From contig JAJXVI010000231.1 in assembly GCA_021782195.1 (NCBI GenBank), forward strand, positions 1-5,223: a stretch of DNA of 5,223 nt, written 5' to 3'. Shown piece by piece: positions 3,978 to 5,223 of the stretch. The position numbers were made by a program, and so were the translations under genes. Numbering within the stretch: position 1 is the stretch's first letter; every line of letters starts with the position of its first letter. The DNA is from a bacterium (GTDB lineage Bacteria; Vulcanimicrobiota; Xenobia; RGZZ01). The notes beneath the pieces are model-generated. The model had not been told where the DNA came from. It saw only the letters and a program-made list of their open reading frames with translations, and did not search any database.

Positions 3978-5223
3978 ATGTCAGACGCACCGTCGCCGAC
4001 CCTCTATCGTCTCAGTCATCCACAACTGCGCATCTTCTACACTGAGTTATTGCACCCGGGGACCCCGCTCGCCAACATGAGCTTTCTGGTGCGGATCGAG
4101 GGTCGATTTCACCCTGACATTCTACGAACGGCCCTGCAGGCCGTGTACAGCGCGCACGACGGCCTCCGGCTGCGTCTTTCTCCTCCCGTCTCGCCGGTTG
4201 GCGATCCGTTCCAGTACGTTGCCTCGGACGTCTCCCTCGACATTCCCGAACTCGCGATGGAGGAAGCGCAACTGTCTGACTGGTGCCATCGGCAGGCTGC
4301 CGAACCGTTTTCGCGCTACCACACGCCGCTCTGCAGAATCTGGATTCTGCGCCTGGACGATACGTTCGGCTACTTTGTAAAGTTTCACCACATCGTCGCG
4401 GACGGATGGACAGTCTTCTCCTTCCTGAACGAAGTCGACGCGCTGTATCGATCGGGCCTCGCGGGAGAGGCCATCGTGCCACCACGTCATGCGTCCTATC
4501 TCGACTATCTCCAGACCGAACGCGACTACGTGAACTCGGGCGAGTTCGAGCGTGATCGTGAATTCTGGACCGGCCGGCTGGACGGCATGCCCGGAGGCAT
4601 TCTCGGAGGGTTGGGGAAGCGGCCAGGCACCTCTATCGCCACGGACGAAATGACCTTTACGCTGCCCGAGGGGCTTTCCTCGGCCCTCGGCCATTACTGC
4701 GAGACACACCCCCTGGTCACCCCGTTTCAACTGATTCTCACCGGCTTTTCGGTTGTTTTTGCACGTCTCGCCGGTGCGGATGTCGTGCGCATGACCATCG
4801 CAAGCCACAACCGCGCGCGCGGGCCGCAGCGCGACATGGCCGGCATGTTCGTGAGCTCCCTGCCGCTGGTCGTTTCGCTGCCTTCTGACGCCACGTTCGC
4901 GAGGCACGTGCGCGACGTCGGCAACGACCTGCGGGCGACACTCAAGCAGCACGCCCGCTACCCGCTCGACGTGCTGGCGCGAGATCTCAAGCTCGGGTCG
5001 GGAGCTTCCCTGTTCGACGTCGTCCTCGTCGGGCATCCGCAGCGCCTCGCCGGCGGGTTGCACTCGCGTTATGTTCCGCCTTCGACCGAGGCCAGCGCTC
5101 TCACAATCCACTTCAACCCCAACAACGTCCTCTGTCACGGAGTGTTCGAGTTCCTGGCGTTGTACCAGCGCCAGGTCTTTTCTGTGGCTGAGATGGGCGC
5201 ACTCTTCCGCGCGCTGGTCACGG
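3978..5223 (+). CDS. NRPS, N-terminal condensation domain, 3' end outside the window
   Basis: The frame is open from ATG 3978 through the right edge, giving 415 complete codons. Almost all of it is one condensation domain, which joins an acyl or peptidyl donor to an amino acid on a downstream carrier protein. The core motifs appear in order: C1-like LSHPQLRIFYTELLHPGT (12-29), C2-like AHDGLRLRL (59-67), the catalytic C3 motif FHHIVADGWT with H137-H138-x3-D142-G143, C4-like YLDYLQTERDY (174-184), C5-like AGMFVSSLPLVV (288-299), C6-like HARYPLDVLARDL (325-337) and C7-like LFDVVLVG (345-352). The active site is intact. Only about ten residues precede C1, with no adenylation or carrier domain and no visible docking segment, so this is probably the first module. 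A starter-type domain that attaches a fatty acid would fit, but a standard LCL domain cannot be excluded. Adenylation and carrier domains are expected beyond the edge. The product is unknown. Confidence 0.93.
   Translation, partial: MSDAPSPTLYRLSHPQLRIFYTELLHPGTPLANMSFLVRIEGRFHPDILRTALQAVYSAHDGLRLRLSPPVSPVGDPFQYVASDVSLDIPELAMEEAQLSDWCHRQAAEPFSRYHTPLCRIWILRLDDTFGYFVKFHHIVADGWTVFSFLNEVDALYRSGLAGEAIVPPRHASYLDYLQTERDYVNSGEFERDREFWTGRLDGMPGGILGGLGKRPGTSIATDEMTFTLPEGLSSALGHYCETHPLVTPFQLILTGFSVVFARLAGADVVRMTIASHNRARGPQRDMAGMFVSSLPLVVSLPSDATFARHVRDVGNDLRATLKQHARYPLDVLARDLKLGSGASLFDVVLVGHPQRLAGGLHSRYVPPSTEASALTIHFNPNNVLCHGVFEFLALYQRQVFSVAEMGALFRALVT

Noticed and set aside
4122..5138. Long minus-strand open frame of 338 codons
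   Set aside because: It lies wholly opposite the NRPS condensation domain, which has all its motifs in order. It is a GC-driven antisense shadow.

Overview
The window is GC-rich bacterial DNA with protein-coding genes on both strands. The high GC content, tight gene packing with an ATGA stop/start overlap, AGGA-type ribosome binding sites and a nonribosomal peptide synthetase (NRPS) all fit a GC-rich bacterium with secondary metabolism. A proteobacterium of the Xanthomonadales or Burkholderiales type is my guess. No rRNA, tRNA or housekeeping gene is present to fix the taxonomy.

Layout, left to right. (1) Positions 2-1243 (+) hold the 3' part of a gene cut by the left edge. It encodes a mainly helical protein of at least 413 residues with two diverged copies of one domain, then a proline-rich linker and a C-terminal segment. 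An imperfect hairpin follows its stop. (2) Positions 1244-1598 are a convergent intergenic region. They contain three head-to-tail 39-bp direct repeats and two GC-rich inverted repeats, and no convincing gene. (3) Positions 1599-3463 (-) hold two genes joined by an ATGA overlap. The first (2618-3463) encodes an unrecognised protein with a hydrophobic core and a His/Pro-rich tail. The second (1599-2621) encodes a secreted putative zinc metallopeptidase with an HESTH motif. (4) Positions 3464-3977 are a 514-bp divergent intergenic region. Its main feature is an 80-bp block with 14-bp inverted ends around a 17-bp palindrome on almost the same centre. (5) Positions 3978-5223 (+) hold the start of a large gene cut by the right edge. 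It encodes an intact NRPS condensation domain with the HHxxxDG active site at its N-terminus, probably the first module of an assembly line.

The clearest functional element is the NRPS. An N-terminal condensation domain with no loading module or visible docking segment before it suggests a starter-type domain, as in lipopeptide synthetases. The metallopeptidase and its partner are transcribed divergently from the NRPS and could share its control region. Whether they belong to the same system cannot be settled from this window. The most unusual items are the coupled hydrophobic protein/metallopeptidase pair, the duplicated helical protein, the concentric palindromes between the divergent genes, and the 39-bp repeat array.
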